Assembly (NCBI GenBank): GCA_020444165.1
Contig: JAHLLK010000032.1
Span: 1-57,658 of the forward strand
DNA length: 57,658 nucleotides
Source: Deltaproteobacteria bacterium
GTDB taxonomy: Bacteria > Desulfobacterota > Desulfarculia > Desulfarculales > Desulfarculaceae
Direction of reading: 5' to 3'
Shown here: in pieces, positions 1 through 8,107 of the stretch
How positions within the stretch are numbered: the first letter of the stretch is position 1
How the letters are laid out: each line of letters starts with the position of its first letter
Position numbers and translations under genes: made by a program
The notes under the pieces: generated by a model
What the model saw: the letters and a program-made list of their open reading frames with translations, nothing else
Told to the model about the DNA's origin: nothing
The model's database searches: none

Positions 1-52
1 CAGGGACTATCCGGTTATGAGCCGGAGGCTCTACCAACTGAGCTATGGGCCC
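1..52 (-). tRNA. tRNA with CAT anticodon (Met or Ile2), 3' part cut by window edge
   Basis: Read on the minus strand from 52, the sequence gives a 7-nt acceptor strand GGGCCCA, a D arm with the GCTCAGTTGGTAGAGC pattern, and a 5-bp anticodon stem TCCGG/CCGGA enclosing the loop CTCATAA, so the anticodon is CAT. The variable region and the start of the T arm follow, then the window ends. CAT can be elongator Met or the lysidine-modified Ile2 tRNA. The 3' acceptor and discriminator base are outside the window, so I cannot decide between them. Confidence 0.9.
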
Positions 53-389
53 GGTGATTCGGTAGTCGAAACCAGAATAATAGATTATGGCCGGGGGTCC
101 GGAACCTGTCAAGGCCGGGCGGTGGCTGTCCGGTGTCCGGCAATGGCGGACCGGGGGCCGCTGGCAGCCGGGAGCGGCCCCCCGCAACGCGCTCCCGCGC
201 CTCCGCTCCAGGACCGCCTGGCGGGACCGCGGCCCGCCCTGGGGGACCCGGCGCGGCGGGAACCCGCCCCAACCTGCCGGGAAAACCATGGCCCGGGAAA
301 AACGTCCCGCGCGGGCTCTCCCGCCGTTTTTTCGCCCTGGGGGTGGCGGAGAAAGCCCTCCCCGGCTGGCGCCCAAACCCGGGGGCCGC
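53..389. other. Gene-free stretch between tRNA and padR
   Basis: 337 bases of GC-rich sequence lying upstream of the tRNA and downstream of the PadR stop. I see no conserved protein, no clear promoter and no hairpin followed by a T-run. Confidence 0.5.
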
Positions 390-779
390 TCACCTCGCAT
401 TGTCCTCCATGGTTGGAGCAGGTTCCGGCAGGGGCGCCTTTTCCCGGAGCCGATCATAATGATCCAGGAAAGAGCGCAGCAGTTTCAAGCGCTTCTCAAT
501 ATCGTCCCTCCATTGCCCCAGCTCCTGCCACCCCCGTGGCGTGACCTGATAAACCCGCCGCGCCGGCCCGGGGGGCGTGGTGTCCCAGGCCGAGGTTACG
601 GCCCCTTCCTTTTCCAACGTTTGCAGAGCGCGATATAGAGCCGCCGAATCGGCGGTGAAGCCGGGCAGCCAGCCCTCCAGCAAGGACTTTATGGCTCCTC
701 CATGGGCGGGCTTCTCGGTCAGAGCCAAAAGGATGAAGGCAGGCAAGTGCCGGTAATGCTTGCGCTTGGCCGTGGGCAT
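390..779 (-). CDS. PadR family transcriptional regulator
   Basis: 129 residues. The N-terminal winged helix has the PadR signature: a segment rich in LPAFILLALTE, then HGGAIKSLLEG, then SAALYRALQTLEKEG, with a wing ending YQVTPRGWQEL. A C-terminal helix follows that in this family makes the dimer (family knowledge). I start at the ATG at 779 because AGAGGAG lies 8 bases upstream; an in-frame start at 797 lacks this. The only neighbour likely to be controlled is the divergent cupin gene at 1308, whose upstream region holds repeated CAGTAT boxes. PadR proteins usually repress a nearby gene in response to a small molecule; the ligand cannot be told here. Confidence 0.85.
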   Translation of the reverse strand: MPTAKRKHYRHLPAFILLALTEKPAHGGAIKSLLEGWLPGFTADSAALYRALQTLEKEGAVTSAWDTTPPGPARRVYQVTPRGWQELGQWRDDIEKRLKLLRSFLDHYDRLREKAPLPEPAPTMEDNAR

Positions 780-1074
780 GACGCCGGCTCCTCTCACTTG
801 GTGTTTTTGGTGGTCCTTGGCGATGGCCTTGCGCCGCTACCGCGCTCCCGCCCCCGGGTCCTAGGCTCGGATCCCGGGCCCGGGAGCCGGGGCTTTTGGG
901 TTGGGTGCCTGCGCCACCCGATCCTGCCGGAGCGAGCGACCCGCCTGGCCTTCAGCCTGCGGGTGTGAAATGGCCGGCGCTGGCATCCGCCGCCTCCTCG
1001 GGGCCGGCCCGGAAGCCCTGGCTGAACCCACAAGCGCCCCGGGAACCAAACAAGGCGCCCCCACGGTTCCGCCA

Positions 1075-1128
1075 TTGACAGTATACTGTTTAATGCAGTA
1101 TGACGTATTAGACAGTATGCTGTACGAT
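1075..1128 (+). promoter_or_regulatory. Promoter overlapped by a three-unit 17-bp operator-like array
   Basis: TTGACA at 1075-1080 and TATGAC at 1099-1104 are 18 bases apart, a plausible sigma-70 promoter for the cupin gene. Three 17-bp units begin at 1078, 1095 and 1112, each starting with (A/G)CAGTAT. The first contains the perfect palindrome ACAGTATACTGT (1078-1089) and the third the near-palindrome ACAGTATGCTGT (1112-1123). A repressor bound here would cover the -35 and -10 boxes. PadR is the obvious candidate by proximity, which is inference. The rest of the 780-1307 gap looks empty. Confidence 0.55.
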
Positions 1129-1307
1129 TGATTAAGCCTACTTCCCAGGGCTGGTTGGTGTCAACCACGGGTCAGGCTTGCCGTTCCAGGCAGGTCCCGG
1201 CCCGGGAGGGGAAACGAGGAAAACGAAATTTCCCGGCCCAGCAGGCTCCCAGCGCCATGGGACAGGCGCTCCCGGGGAGCGCCGCAGGCAAGCAAAGGAG
1301 GACGGAA

Positions 1308-1736
1308 ATGGTTATGAAGCACTTGGCGGAAGTACCTGGCGCGGCCATCACCGCCGAGGGTTTCCAGGGCATGACGGCTCATTTCGCCTTGACCCGGGCC
1401 GACGGCTGCCCGCGCTACGCCATGCGGGTCATGGAGTTCCAGCCCGGCGGACACACTTCCCTGCATGCCCACGAAGAAGAACATGAATTTTTCTTCTGGG
1501 AGGGCGAGGCCATTTGCCGGGACGGCCAGGGCGGCGAAACCAAGCTGGTCCCGGGCGACCTGCTTTACACCGCCCCGCGCGAGCCGCACCAGTTGTTAAA
1601 CGTGGGGCCCGGCGTGATGCGGGTGATCTGCACCATTCCCCTTTTGGCCAATGGCGACGGAAAGACCACCACCCCCGTGCCGGTGAGCCGGGCGACCTGC
1701 ACGAAGCCTGGCTCTGCCGGGACCAGGGAGAGCTGA
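1308..1736 (+). CDS. Cupin domain protein
   Basis: 142 residues from the ATG at 1308, which has AAAGGAGGA 5 bases upstream; an ORF opening at 1128 has no such site and its first 60 residues look non-coding. Cupin motif 1 is seen as HTSLHAHEEEHEFFFWEGE, with the two His, Glu and later His expected to bind a metal, and motif 2 as PGDLLYTAPREPHQLLN. This is a single small double-stranded beta-helix domain, as in many cupin_2 proteins. Substrate and reaction are unknown. The gene stands alone between the operator array and a convergent amidohydrolase. Confidence 0.8.
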   Translation: MVMKHLAEVPGAAITAEGFQGMTAHFALTRADGCPRYAMRVMEFQPGGHTSLHAHEEEHEFFFWEGEAICRDGQGGETKLVPGDLLYTAPREPHQLLNVGPGVMRVICTIPLLANGDGKTTTPVPVSRATCTKPGSAGTRES

Positions 1737-2047
1737 TCGGCCGGAGGAACGTCAGGCGCCGGGGCTGGGCTCGCCGTAGTTTTCTGGGACTCATCCCGAC
1801 CTTGGGCGCGGCCCTGGCTGGGCGGCAAGCCGGCCGGCCGGCCCTCGCCCGGCGCGGCCCTCACCCGGGTGGGTCAGCGCCCGGTGTGGCGGGTGGTGGA
1901 CAACTCCCCTTCCCTTGTACCCGCGGGGCGGCCCAGCCAAACGCGGGCGGGGCTCTCCTGCCCGGCCCTCCCCGGTCCCCCGGAAAAGCCCCGGTTTTGT
2001 CAGAGGCGGTCTCTGGCGCGCCCGTCAGGCTGATCGACCGGAGCCCG
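1737..2047. other. Gene-free stretch between convergent genes
   Basis: 311 bases of very GC-rich sequence between the ends of the cupin gene and the amidohydrolase gene. Short GC palindromes such as GCCGGCCGGCCGGC are present, but none is followed by a T-run. No gene is seen. Confidence 0.4.
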
Positions 2048-2902
2048 TCAGGCCAAGAGGCCCAGCAGGTTGCCGGCAGCCAGGGCTTCCTGTTCAGCCG
2101 GGGAAAAGCCCAGGCCCTCGAACCAGGTGCGAAAGGCGGCCATGTCCCGCCAGGGGGCGTCGCTGCCGTAGATCACCCGCGCCACGCCCTTTTGCCGCAC
2201 CAGGGACACCACCTGCTCGTCGGGCAGCAGCCCGGCCACGTAGGCCAGGTCGAAGAACACGTTGTCCAGCTCCATCAGGGGCTGCACCCGGTCCCAGCCG
2301 TACAGGGAGCCCATATGGGCCGCGATGATGGTGAGGGTGGGATGCTCCCGGGCCAGGCGGACGACGTCCCGGGTCCGGACGCCGGTCACCCCGATCACCT
2401 GCTCCAACCAGTGCAGGTGCGGCTTGGCCCGCACCAGGCGCCCCGTTTCCAGGGTGTCCAGGAGGAGCGGCAGGCCCCGCTCCGCCACGGCGGCCAACAG
2501 GGGCCCCACGGCTGGATGGCTCAGCTCGAAGCGCTGGGTAAAGGGATGCAGCTTCACCCCCTTGATCCCCAAGCGCGCGAGCTCCGCCAGGTCGCAGGCC
2601 CAGTCGCCCTCGGGGTGCAGGGTGCCAAAGGGGATGATACGGGGTTCGGTCGCTGCGGCCCGGGCGGCCCAGCGGTTCAGGTCCGACACCCGGGCCGGCC
2701 GCGAGGTCAGGGGCAGGAGCACGGCCTGGTCCACCTCGGCCACGTCCATGGCCGCCACCAGGTCCTCCAGGAGGCCGCCATGGTACAGCCGCCATTTGTG
2801 GGGGCTGTCATCGGGCAGCACCGCGTCCAAGACTTGCAAACGGCTGGTCATCACCGGCAAGTCCTGGGGCTGGTAGGCGTGGGTGTGGGCGTCGATGAAC
2901 AT
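2048..2902 (-). CDS. Amidohydrolase (TIM-barrel metal-dependent hydrolase, amidohydrolase_2 type)
   Basis: 284 residues. It opens MFIDAHTHAYQ, the D-x-H-x-H metal motif of the amidohydrolase superfamily. Further expected signatures are GIKLHP-like GVKLHPFTQRF, IIAAHMGSLYGW (barrel-strand His) and VIYGSDAPW (catalytic Asp). The start is the ATG at 2902, with GGGGGAGGA 4 bases upstream; extending to 2986 adds a proline-rich, unconserved stretch. Members hydrolyse or decarboxylate ring or amide substrates in the cytoplasm; the substrate cannot be inferred. It is divergent from leuS and looks like a single-gene unit. Confidence 0.8.
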   Translation of the reverse strand: MFIDAHTHAYQPQDLPVMTSRLQVLDAVLPDDSPHKWRLYHGGLLEDLVAAMDVAEVDQAVLLPLTSRPARVSDLNRWAARAAATEPRIIPFGTLHPEGDWACDLAELARLGIKGVKLHPFTQRFELSHPAVGPLLAAVAERGLPLLLDTLETGRLVRAKPHLHWLEQVIGVTGVRTRDVVRLAREHPTLTIIAAHMGSLYGWDRVQPLMELDNVFFDLAYVAGLLPDEQVVSLVRQKGVARVIYGSDAPWRDMAAFRTWFEGLGFSPAEQEALAAGNLLGLLA

Positions 2903-3062
2903 GCTTCCTCCCCCTGGCGGTGGCGGCGGCGGAAGCCGCGGAGCGGCGGTCGGCCGGCGCGTCCTGGGGCCCCCGGCGGGGGCCATGGCTCCGCCATCCT
3001 GAATGAGTCATCATTCTTCACCCTGAACCGGCTTCAGTCAAGCCCCCGCCCGGGCTTGGCGG

Positions 3063-3091
3063 TTGCCAACCAGCCCGGCCTGTGATAGAAC
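3063..3091 (+). promoter_or_regulatory. Putative leuS promoter
   Basis: TTGCCA (3063-3068), 17 bases, TAGAAC (3086-3091), giving a leader of about 70 bases before leuS. The match to consensus is moderate and no T-box-like specifier structure fits in so short a leader. Confidence 0.4.
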
Positions 3092-3169
3092 CGCCTAGGC
3101 TCTGCAGTAGAGATAAACTGTGGGGATACGAATGAATCCGCACCAAAAACCTGGCGAGAAGTCCCGAGC

Positions 3170-5677
3170 ATGACCATGGACGAGAACATTCAAGACGACC
3201 GCTACGAACCGGCGGCGGTGGAAAAATATTGGCAAGAGGTTTGGGAGGGCGGCCAAGTCTTCCATGTGGAGGAAGACCCGGCCAAACCCAAGTTCTACTG
3301 CCTGGAGATGTTCCCCTACCCCTCCGGCCGCATCCACATGGGCCATGTGCGGGTCTACAGCATCGGTGACGCCCTGGCCCGTTTCCTGCGGATGAAGGGC
3401 TTCAATGTGCTGCACCCCATGGGCTGGGACGCCTTTGGCATGCCCGCCGAGAACGCGGCCATTGCCCACCACACCCACCCGGCCAAGTGGACCTACGAGA
3501 ACATCGCCTACATGAAGAGCCAGTTGGCCAAGCTGGGGCTCTCCTATGACTGGCGGCGTGAGTTCGCCACCTGCGACCCCAGCTACTACCGTTGGGAGCA
3601 GCTTTTCTTTATAAAGATGTGGGAAAAGGGCCTGGTCTACCGCAAGCGCTCCCTGGTGAACTGGTGCGAGTCCTGCCAGACCGTGTTGGCCAACGAGCAG
3701 GTGGAGGCCGGGAAGTGCTGGCGCTGCGGCAACGAGGCCCAGCAGAAGAACCTCTACGGCTACTTCTTCCGCATCACCGACTACGCCGAAGAGTTGCTGA
3801 ATTCTTTGGACGACCTGCCCGGCTGGCCCGACCGGGTCAAAGTGATGCAGACCAACTGGATCGGCAAGTCCTACGGTGCGGAGATCCACTTCCCGCTGGA
3901 GGGCCGCGAAGGCGAGGTCAAGGTCTTCACCACCCGGGCCGACACCCTGTTCGGGGCCACCTTCATGAGCCTGGCCCCGGAACACCCCCTGGCCCTGGAG
4001 CTGTCCGAGGGCACCCCCCAGGAAGAGCCGGTCAAGGAGTTCATCGACCGGGTCAAACGCCAAAGCTGGGCCGAGCGGGCCGACGAGAAGTCCAAGGAGG
4101 GCGTGTTCACGGGAGCCTACTGCACCAACCCGGTGACCGGCGCCCGCATGCCCGTGTACGTGGCCAACTTTGTCTTGATGGAGTACGGCACCGGCGCGGT
4201 CATGGCCGTGCCCACCCATGACCAGCGCGACTACGAGTTCGCCCAGGTCTACGATCTGCCCCTGGTGGAGGTCATCGTGGGCCCCGAGGGGCCCATGGGC
4301 GTGGCGAGCATGACCCAGGCCTTTACCGACTACGGGGTCCTGGTCAACTCCGGGGAGTTCGACGGGCTGACCAGCGAGGAGGCCAAGCGGGCCATCGCCC
4401 AGAGTCTGGAGAAGCGCGGCCTGGGGCGGGAGACCATCAACTACCGCCTCCGGGATTGGGGCATCAGCCGCCAGCGTTATTGGGGCGCCCCCATCCCCAT
4501 GGTGCACTGCCCCAAATGCGGCCTGGTGCCGGTGGCCGAAGCCGACCTGCCGGTGGAGCTGCCCCTGGAAGCCCAGCTCTCCGAGACCGGCGGCTCTCCC
4601 CTGCCCCACCTGGACTCCTGGCGGCTCACCACCTGCCCGACCTGCGGCGGGCCGGCGGAGCGGGAGACCGACACCATGGACACCTTTGTGGAGTCCAGTT
4701 GGTACCCGGCCCGCTATGCCTGCGCCGATTACACCGAGGGCCCCCTGGACCCGGCCCGCACCGACTATTGGATGCCGGTGGACCAGTACATCGGCGGCAT
4801 CGAGCACGCGGTGCTGCATCTGTTGTACGCCCGCTTCTTCACCAAGGTGCTCCGGGATCTGGGCTACCTGAAGTGCGACGAGCCCTTCGTGAACCTGTTG
4901 ACCCAGGGCATGGTCATCAAGGACGGGGCCAAGATGTCCAAGTCCAAGGGCAACGTGGTGGACCCCGACGACATGGTGGCCGCCTACGGAGCCGACACGG
5001 TGCGGCTGTTCTCCCTGTTCGCCGCTCCACCGGAAAAGGACCTGGAGTGGTCCACCCAGGGCGTGGAGGGGGCTTTCCGCTTCCTGCAGCGCCTCTGGCG
5101 CCTGGGCCTGGCCGTGGCCCGCGAGGCCCAGGGTGTGGCCGCCTATGCGGGCGAGGGCCAGCTGCCCGACGCCCTGACCGATCTCCGGCGCAAGACTCAC
5201 GAGACCATCAAGAAAGTCACCGAGGACGTCACCGAGCGCTTCCAGTTCAACACGGCCATCGCCGCCGTCATGGAGTTGGTGAATCTCATCAGCCTAGTGC
5301 AGCAGGACGAAGCGCTCAATGACCTGCCCGCGCGGGGCCCGGTGCTCCGGGAGGCCGTGGAAACCGCGGTGACCCTGGCCTCGCCCATGGCCCCCCACGT
5401 GGCCGACGAACTTTGGCGGCGGCTGGGAAACGAGGGTTGCCTTATACAGCGGCCTTGGCCTACATTTGACCCCAGGGCCCTGGTCCAGGAAGAGAAGCTG
5501 GTGGTGGTGCAGGTGAACGGCAAGGTCCGTTCCAAACTGACCCTGCCCGCCGACAGCGACGAGGACACCCTGAAGCAGGCGGCCTTGGCTGATCAAAAAA
5601 TCATCAACTTCCTGGAGGGCCGGGCCGTGAAAAAGGTCTTCGTGGTCCAGGGCAAGTTGGTGAACATCGTGATATAA
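3170..5677 (+). CDS. leuS: Leucyl-tRNA synthetase
   Basis: 835 residues, close to the usual bacterial length of about 860. It charges tRNA-Leu with leucine in the cytoplasm. The class I HIGH motif is HMGH at residues 56-59 within [12 protein letters not shown], and KMSKS lies near residue 588. The zinc domain is visible as CESCQ...CWRCG, and a second CPKCG/CPTCGG pair lies further on. The CP1 editing domain is represented by [11 protein letters not shown] and [15 protein letters not shown]. An alternative start is the second ATG, two codons later. It heads leuS-lptE-holA, a common order in proteobacteria. Confidence 0.98.
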   Translation: MTMDENIQDDRYEPAAVEKYWQEVWEGGQVFHVEEDPAKPKFYCLEMFPYPSGRIHMGHVRVYSIGDALARFLRMKGFNVLHPMGWDAFGMPAENAAIAHHTHPAKWTYENIAYMKSQLAKLGLSYDWRREFATCDPSYYRWEQLFFIKMWEKGLVYRKRSLVNWCESCQTVLANEQVEAGKCWRCGNEAQQKNLYGYFFRITDYAEELLNSLDDLPGWPDRVKVMQTNWIGKSYGAEIHFPLEGREGEVKVFTTRADTLFGATFMSLAPEHPLALELSEGTPQEEPVKEFIDRVKRQSWAERADEKSKEGVFTGAYCTNPVTGARMPVYVANFVLMEYGTGAVMAVPTHDQRDYEFAQVYDLPLVEVIVGPEGPMGVASMTQAFTDYGVLVNSGEFDGLTSEEAKRAIAQSLEKRGLGRETINYRLRDWGISRQRYWGAPIPMVHCPKCGLVPVAEADLPVELPLEAQLSETGGSPLPHLDSWRLTTCPTCGGPAERETDTMDTFVESSWYPARYACADYTEGPLDPARTDYWMPVDQYIGGIEHAVLHLLYARFFTKVLRDLGYLKCDEPFVNLLTQGMVIKDGAKMSKSKGNVVDPDDMVAAYGADTVRLFSLFAAPPEKDLEWSTQGVEGAFRFLQRLWRLGLAVAREAQGVAAYAGEGQLPDALTDLRRKTHETIKKVTEDVTERFQFNTAIAAVMELVNLISLVQQDEALNDLPARGPVLREAVETAVTLASPMAPHVADELWRRLGNEGCLIQRPWPTFDPRALVQEEKLVVVQVNGKVRSKLTLPADSDEDTLKQAALADQKIINFLEGRAVKKVFVVQGKLVNIVI

Positions 5678-5724
5678 CCGGCCGGCGGGCCTTCCCGCCC
5701 GGCCCCCCCAGGAGGGAGCCGTCC

Positions 5725-6237
5725 GTGAAAAGAGCCTTTGTACTGATTCTGGGATTGTTCCTCTTGATCGTGGGTTGTGGGTACAACTTCCGCGGCGGTC
5801 AGAACAACCTGCCTCCGGATGTCCGCTCCGTGGCCATCCCGCTGTTCAAGAACCGCACGGCCGAGGTGGGTATCGAGAGCACGTTCACCAACGAGGTGAT
5901 CTACCAGTTCACCCGGAGCCAGATGGTGCGGGTGACCGCTCCCTCGGAGGCCGATGCGGTGCTTTACGGCGAGATCACCCGGGTGACCCTGGAGGACATC
6001 GCCTTCACCTCCCAGGACAGCAGCCAGGAAACCCGGGTCACCGTGTACGTGGCCGCCAAGCTGGTGCGCACCCGGGACGGCAAGACCCTGTGGCGGGCCA
6101 ACCGGCTCTCCAAGAACCGCAACTACCGGGTCACCGGCTCCACCACGGCCACGGATGATTCCCGCGGGGCCGCCATCACCCTGGTCGCGCAGGACTTGGC
6201 CCAGACCCTGCACGACAGTATCTTCGAAAACTTCTAG
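5725..6237 (+). CDS. lptE: LPS-assembly lipoprotein LptE
   Basis: 170 residues. It starts at a GTG with AGGAGGGAG 6 bases upstream. The signal peptide ends in a lipobox LIVGC, so Cys18 would be lipidated and the protein anchored to the outer membrane. The mature part GYNFRGG...VAIPLFKNRTAEVGIE is typical of LptE, which plugs the LptD barrel during delivery of lipopolysaccharide to the surface. It lies 47 bases after leuS. Its stop is followed within 7 bases by the structured repeat at 6244. Confidence 0.9.
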   Translation: MKRAFVLILGLFLLIVGCGYNFRGGQNNLPPDVRSVAIPLFKNRTAEVGIESTFTNEVIYQFTRSQMVRVTAPSEADAVLYGEITRVTLEDIAFTSQDSSQETRVTVYVAAKLVRTRDGKTLWRANRLSKNRNYRVTGSTTATDDSRGAAITLVAQDLAQTLHDSIFENF

Positions 6238-6243
6238 CAGGAT

Positions 6244-6611
6244 GTTGAAAAAGTCCATCCATGGCCTTTTTCATCCAAATCCGGCAAAAGCGTGATCCAC
6301 CCCAGCAAGCTAGGCTTGCTGGGGGTCCGGTTTTTGCCGGGTTTGGCAAATTGAGACCATTGCTCGGTATTTTCCGCCAAACGATAACTATAACAGCCGA
6401 TTATCTCGGTTCTTGGTGGTTTTTCTGTGGCAATGGTCTCATGCGGGCCATGGATGGCCCGCCGAATAACAAATCTAAAAGGTTTGTTATTCGTGAGGCC
6501 TGGCAAAAGCGTGGTTTTGCCAAGCCGATCGTTGCACCAAGCATGGAGCCTTGTGCAACAGTCTCAAATTGCTTGCTTTTTCAAAGCTGCGCCAAGCAGG
6601 CTGTTTTCAAC
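6244..6611. repeat. Hairpin-chain element with short terminal inverted repeats
   Basis: 368 bp filling the gap between lptE and holA. It is bounded by GTTGAAAA (6244-6251) and TTTTCAAC (6604-6611). Inside are consecutive, non-overlapping stem-loops: 6246-6273; 6275-6346 (15-bp outer stem, one mismatch, with an inner 11-bp stem at 6300-6324); 6353-6440 (11-bp stem); 6443-6462 (9 bp); 6464-6492 (10 bp); 6501-6522 (8 bp); 6531-6559 (10 bp, one bulge); 6575-6587. Its composition is less GC-rich than the flanks and it has no credible protein. The first 30 bases and the segment 6567-6592 recur near 57524, so it belongs to a dispersed family. The hairpins are read directly; any function is unknown. 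Confidence 0.8.
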
Positions 6612-6635
6612 CCCAGCTGAACCCCGGAGCACCCT

Positions 6636-7715
6636 ATGCCCGCCAAGGGGCCTTCCCGCGCTGGACTGCCTTGGCCCGAGCTCGCCGCCGGCGAGCCCGG
6701 GCCTCTTTATGCCGTGTTCAGTGAGGAGGACTTCCTCCTGAACCTGGCCCTGGAGGAGTTTGCCGCCTGCCCGGCCTTTGCCGACAACCCCTCGCTGAAC
6801 GTGGAGCGCTTCCACGCCGAGGACGCCCCGCCGGGCAAGGTGCTGGAGTCGGCCCGCACCTTCCCCTTCCTGGGCCGCCGCCGGCTGGTGATGGTGCTGG
6901 GCTGCCAGGACTACAAGGCGGACAAAGCCGCGGAGTTCCTGCCCTATCTGGACGACCCCGCGCCCACCACCACCCTGGTTTTCCTGGGGAGCAAGCTGGA
7001 CGTGCGCACTCGCTTCGGCAAGACCCTGAAAAAGGCCGCCCGGGCGCAGATATTCAAGAAGATGTACCCCCAGGACCTGCCGCCCTGGCTGGCCGAGCGG
7101 GCCGCGGCCCGGGGCAAGCGGCTGAGCCGGGAGGCGGCGGGGCTATTGGCCGAACTGGCCGGGCTGGGGCTGGGCGCCCTGGACGGGGAGGTGGAGAAGC
7201 TGTCGTTGTATGTGGGCCGGGGCGAGGAGATCACCGCGGCCCACGTGCGCGAGGTGGTGACCAGCGGGCGGCTGTTCACTATCTTCGACTTCACCGACGC
7301 CCTGGCCCGGACCGACCTGTACCGGGCCCTGCACTCCTATCAGCAGCTGGACGCCTTGGGCGAGCCGCCGGTGAAGGTGCTGGCCATGGTGCAGCGCATG
7401 TACCGCCAGCTCTTGGAGGCCCGCGCGGTGGTGGAACAGGGCGGCGACGCGGGGGAGGTGCAGGCCCGGTTGCACACCCCGCCCCAGGCCACCCGCACCC
7501 TCATCAGCCGGGCCCGCCGGGAGACCGCGGAGCACTTGGCCGGGGCCCTGGCCGGCATCCTGGAAGCGGACGTGGCCCTCAAGTCCTCGCCGGGCTCGGA
7601 CCGGGTCATCATGGAGCGCTTGATCATGGACCTGTGCGCCGCCCCGGATAAGGGGGCTGGGCGCAACAAAACCCCCTCCCCAGGCCGGAGAGGGGGCTAC
7701 TGGATGCCGGCCTAG
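6636..7715 (+). CDS. holA: DNA polymerase III subunit delta
   Basis: 359 residues. The sequence follows the HolA layout: YAVFSEEDFLLNLALEE near the N-terminus, the ATPase-like domain (PFLGRRRLVMVLGC, TTTLVFLGSKLD), the lid with GLGALDGEVEKLSLY, and the C-terminal collar helices beginning FDFTDALARTDL. The subunit opens and loads the beta clamp as part of the clamp-loader complex. About 30 residues at each end look poorly conserved. It overlaps the convergent rpsT gene by 4 bases. Placement after leuS and lptE supports the call. Confidence 0.9.
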   Translation: MPAKGPSRAGLPWPELAAGEPGPLYAVFSEEDFLLNLALEEFAACPAFADNPSLNVERFHAEDAPPGKVLESARTFPFLGRRRLVMVLGCQDYKADKAAEFLPYLDDPAPTTTLVFLGSKLDVRTRFGKTLKKAARAQIFKKMYPQDLPPWLAERAAARGKRLSREAAGLLAELAGLGLGALDGEVEKLSLYVGRGEEITAAHVREVVTSGRLFTIFDFTDALARTDLYRALHSYQQLDALGEPPVKVLAMVQRMYRQLLEARAVVEQGGDAGEVQARLHTPPQATRTLISRARRETAEHLAGALAGILEADVALKSSPGSDRVIMERLIMDLCAAPDKGAGRNKTPSPGRRGGYWMPA

Positions 7716-7978
7716 GCTTGGAGGGAATGCACGTGTTTGGAGAGACGGGAAATCTTCCGCGAAGCATTCTTCCAGTGCAGTACGCCCTTGCTGGCCGCCT
7801 TGCTGATGGCGGTGATGGCCTCGCCAAGGGCGGCCTGGGCGGCCGGGGCGTCCTGGGCATCCAGGGCCTGACGCACGTTCTTGATGGTGCCCCGCACCCG
7901 GGTGCGGTAAGCCTTGTTGTTCATGCGGCGCTTTTCGCTTTGCCTGGCCCTTTTGAGGGCTGAAGCATGGTTGGCCAA
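7712..7978 (-). CDS. rpsT: 30S ribosomal protein S20
   Basis: 88 residues, basic and helical, opening MANHASALKRARQSEKRR, as expected for S20, which binds 16S rRNA. The start codon is TTG at 7978, with GGAGG 7 bases upstream. In E. coli rpsT also uses UUG, and this weak start takes part in autogenous control (established there); whether that holds here is inference. It is convergent with holA, the stop codons overlapping. Confidence 0.97.
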   Translation of the reverse strand: MANHASALKRARQSEKRRMNNKAYRTRVRGTIKNVRQALDAQDAPAAQAALGEAITAISKAASKGVLHWKNASRKISRLSKHVHSLQA

Positions 7979-8022
7979 ATCGAAACCTCCACCAAACTGC
8001 CGGTGCTCTTATTGTCGGGATG

Positions 8023-8096
8023 GCTCGCAAAACGAGCCTTTATAGACTAAGTTCTGTCGAGTCCCAACATCTATCCGCTCCGACCCAACCTGTCAA
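8023..8096 (-). promoter_or_regulatory. rpsT promoter region and leader hairpin
   Basis: On the minus strand TTGACA (8096-8091), 17 bases, TAGATG (8073-8068). A second possible pair downstream is TTGGGA, 17 bases, TATAAA (ending near 8039). A leader stem GGCTCG/CGAGCC with an AAAAC-type loop lies at 8023-8039, upstream of the TTG start. Confidence 0.5.
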
Positions 8097-8107
8097 GGAA
8101 TTTGTAC

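Noticed and set aside
3095..5200. A 701-codon open frame antisense to leuS
   Set aside because: GC-rich third codon positions leave few stops on the opposite strand; the leuS frame has all family motifs, while the antisense product is low-complexity Gly/His/Val with no family features.
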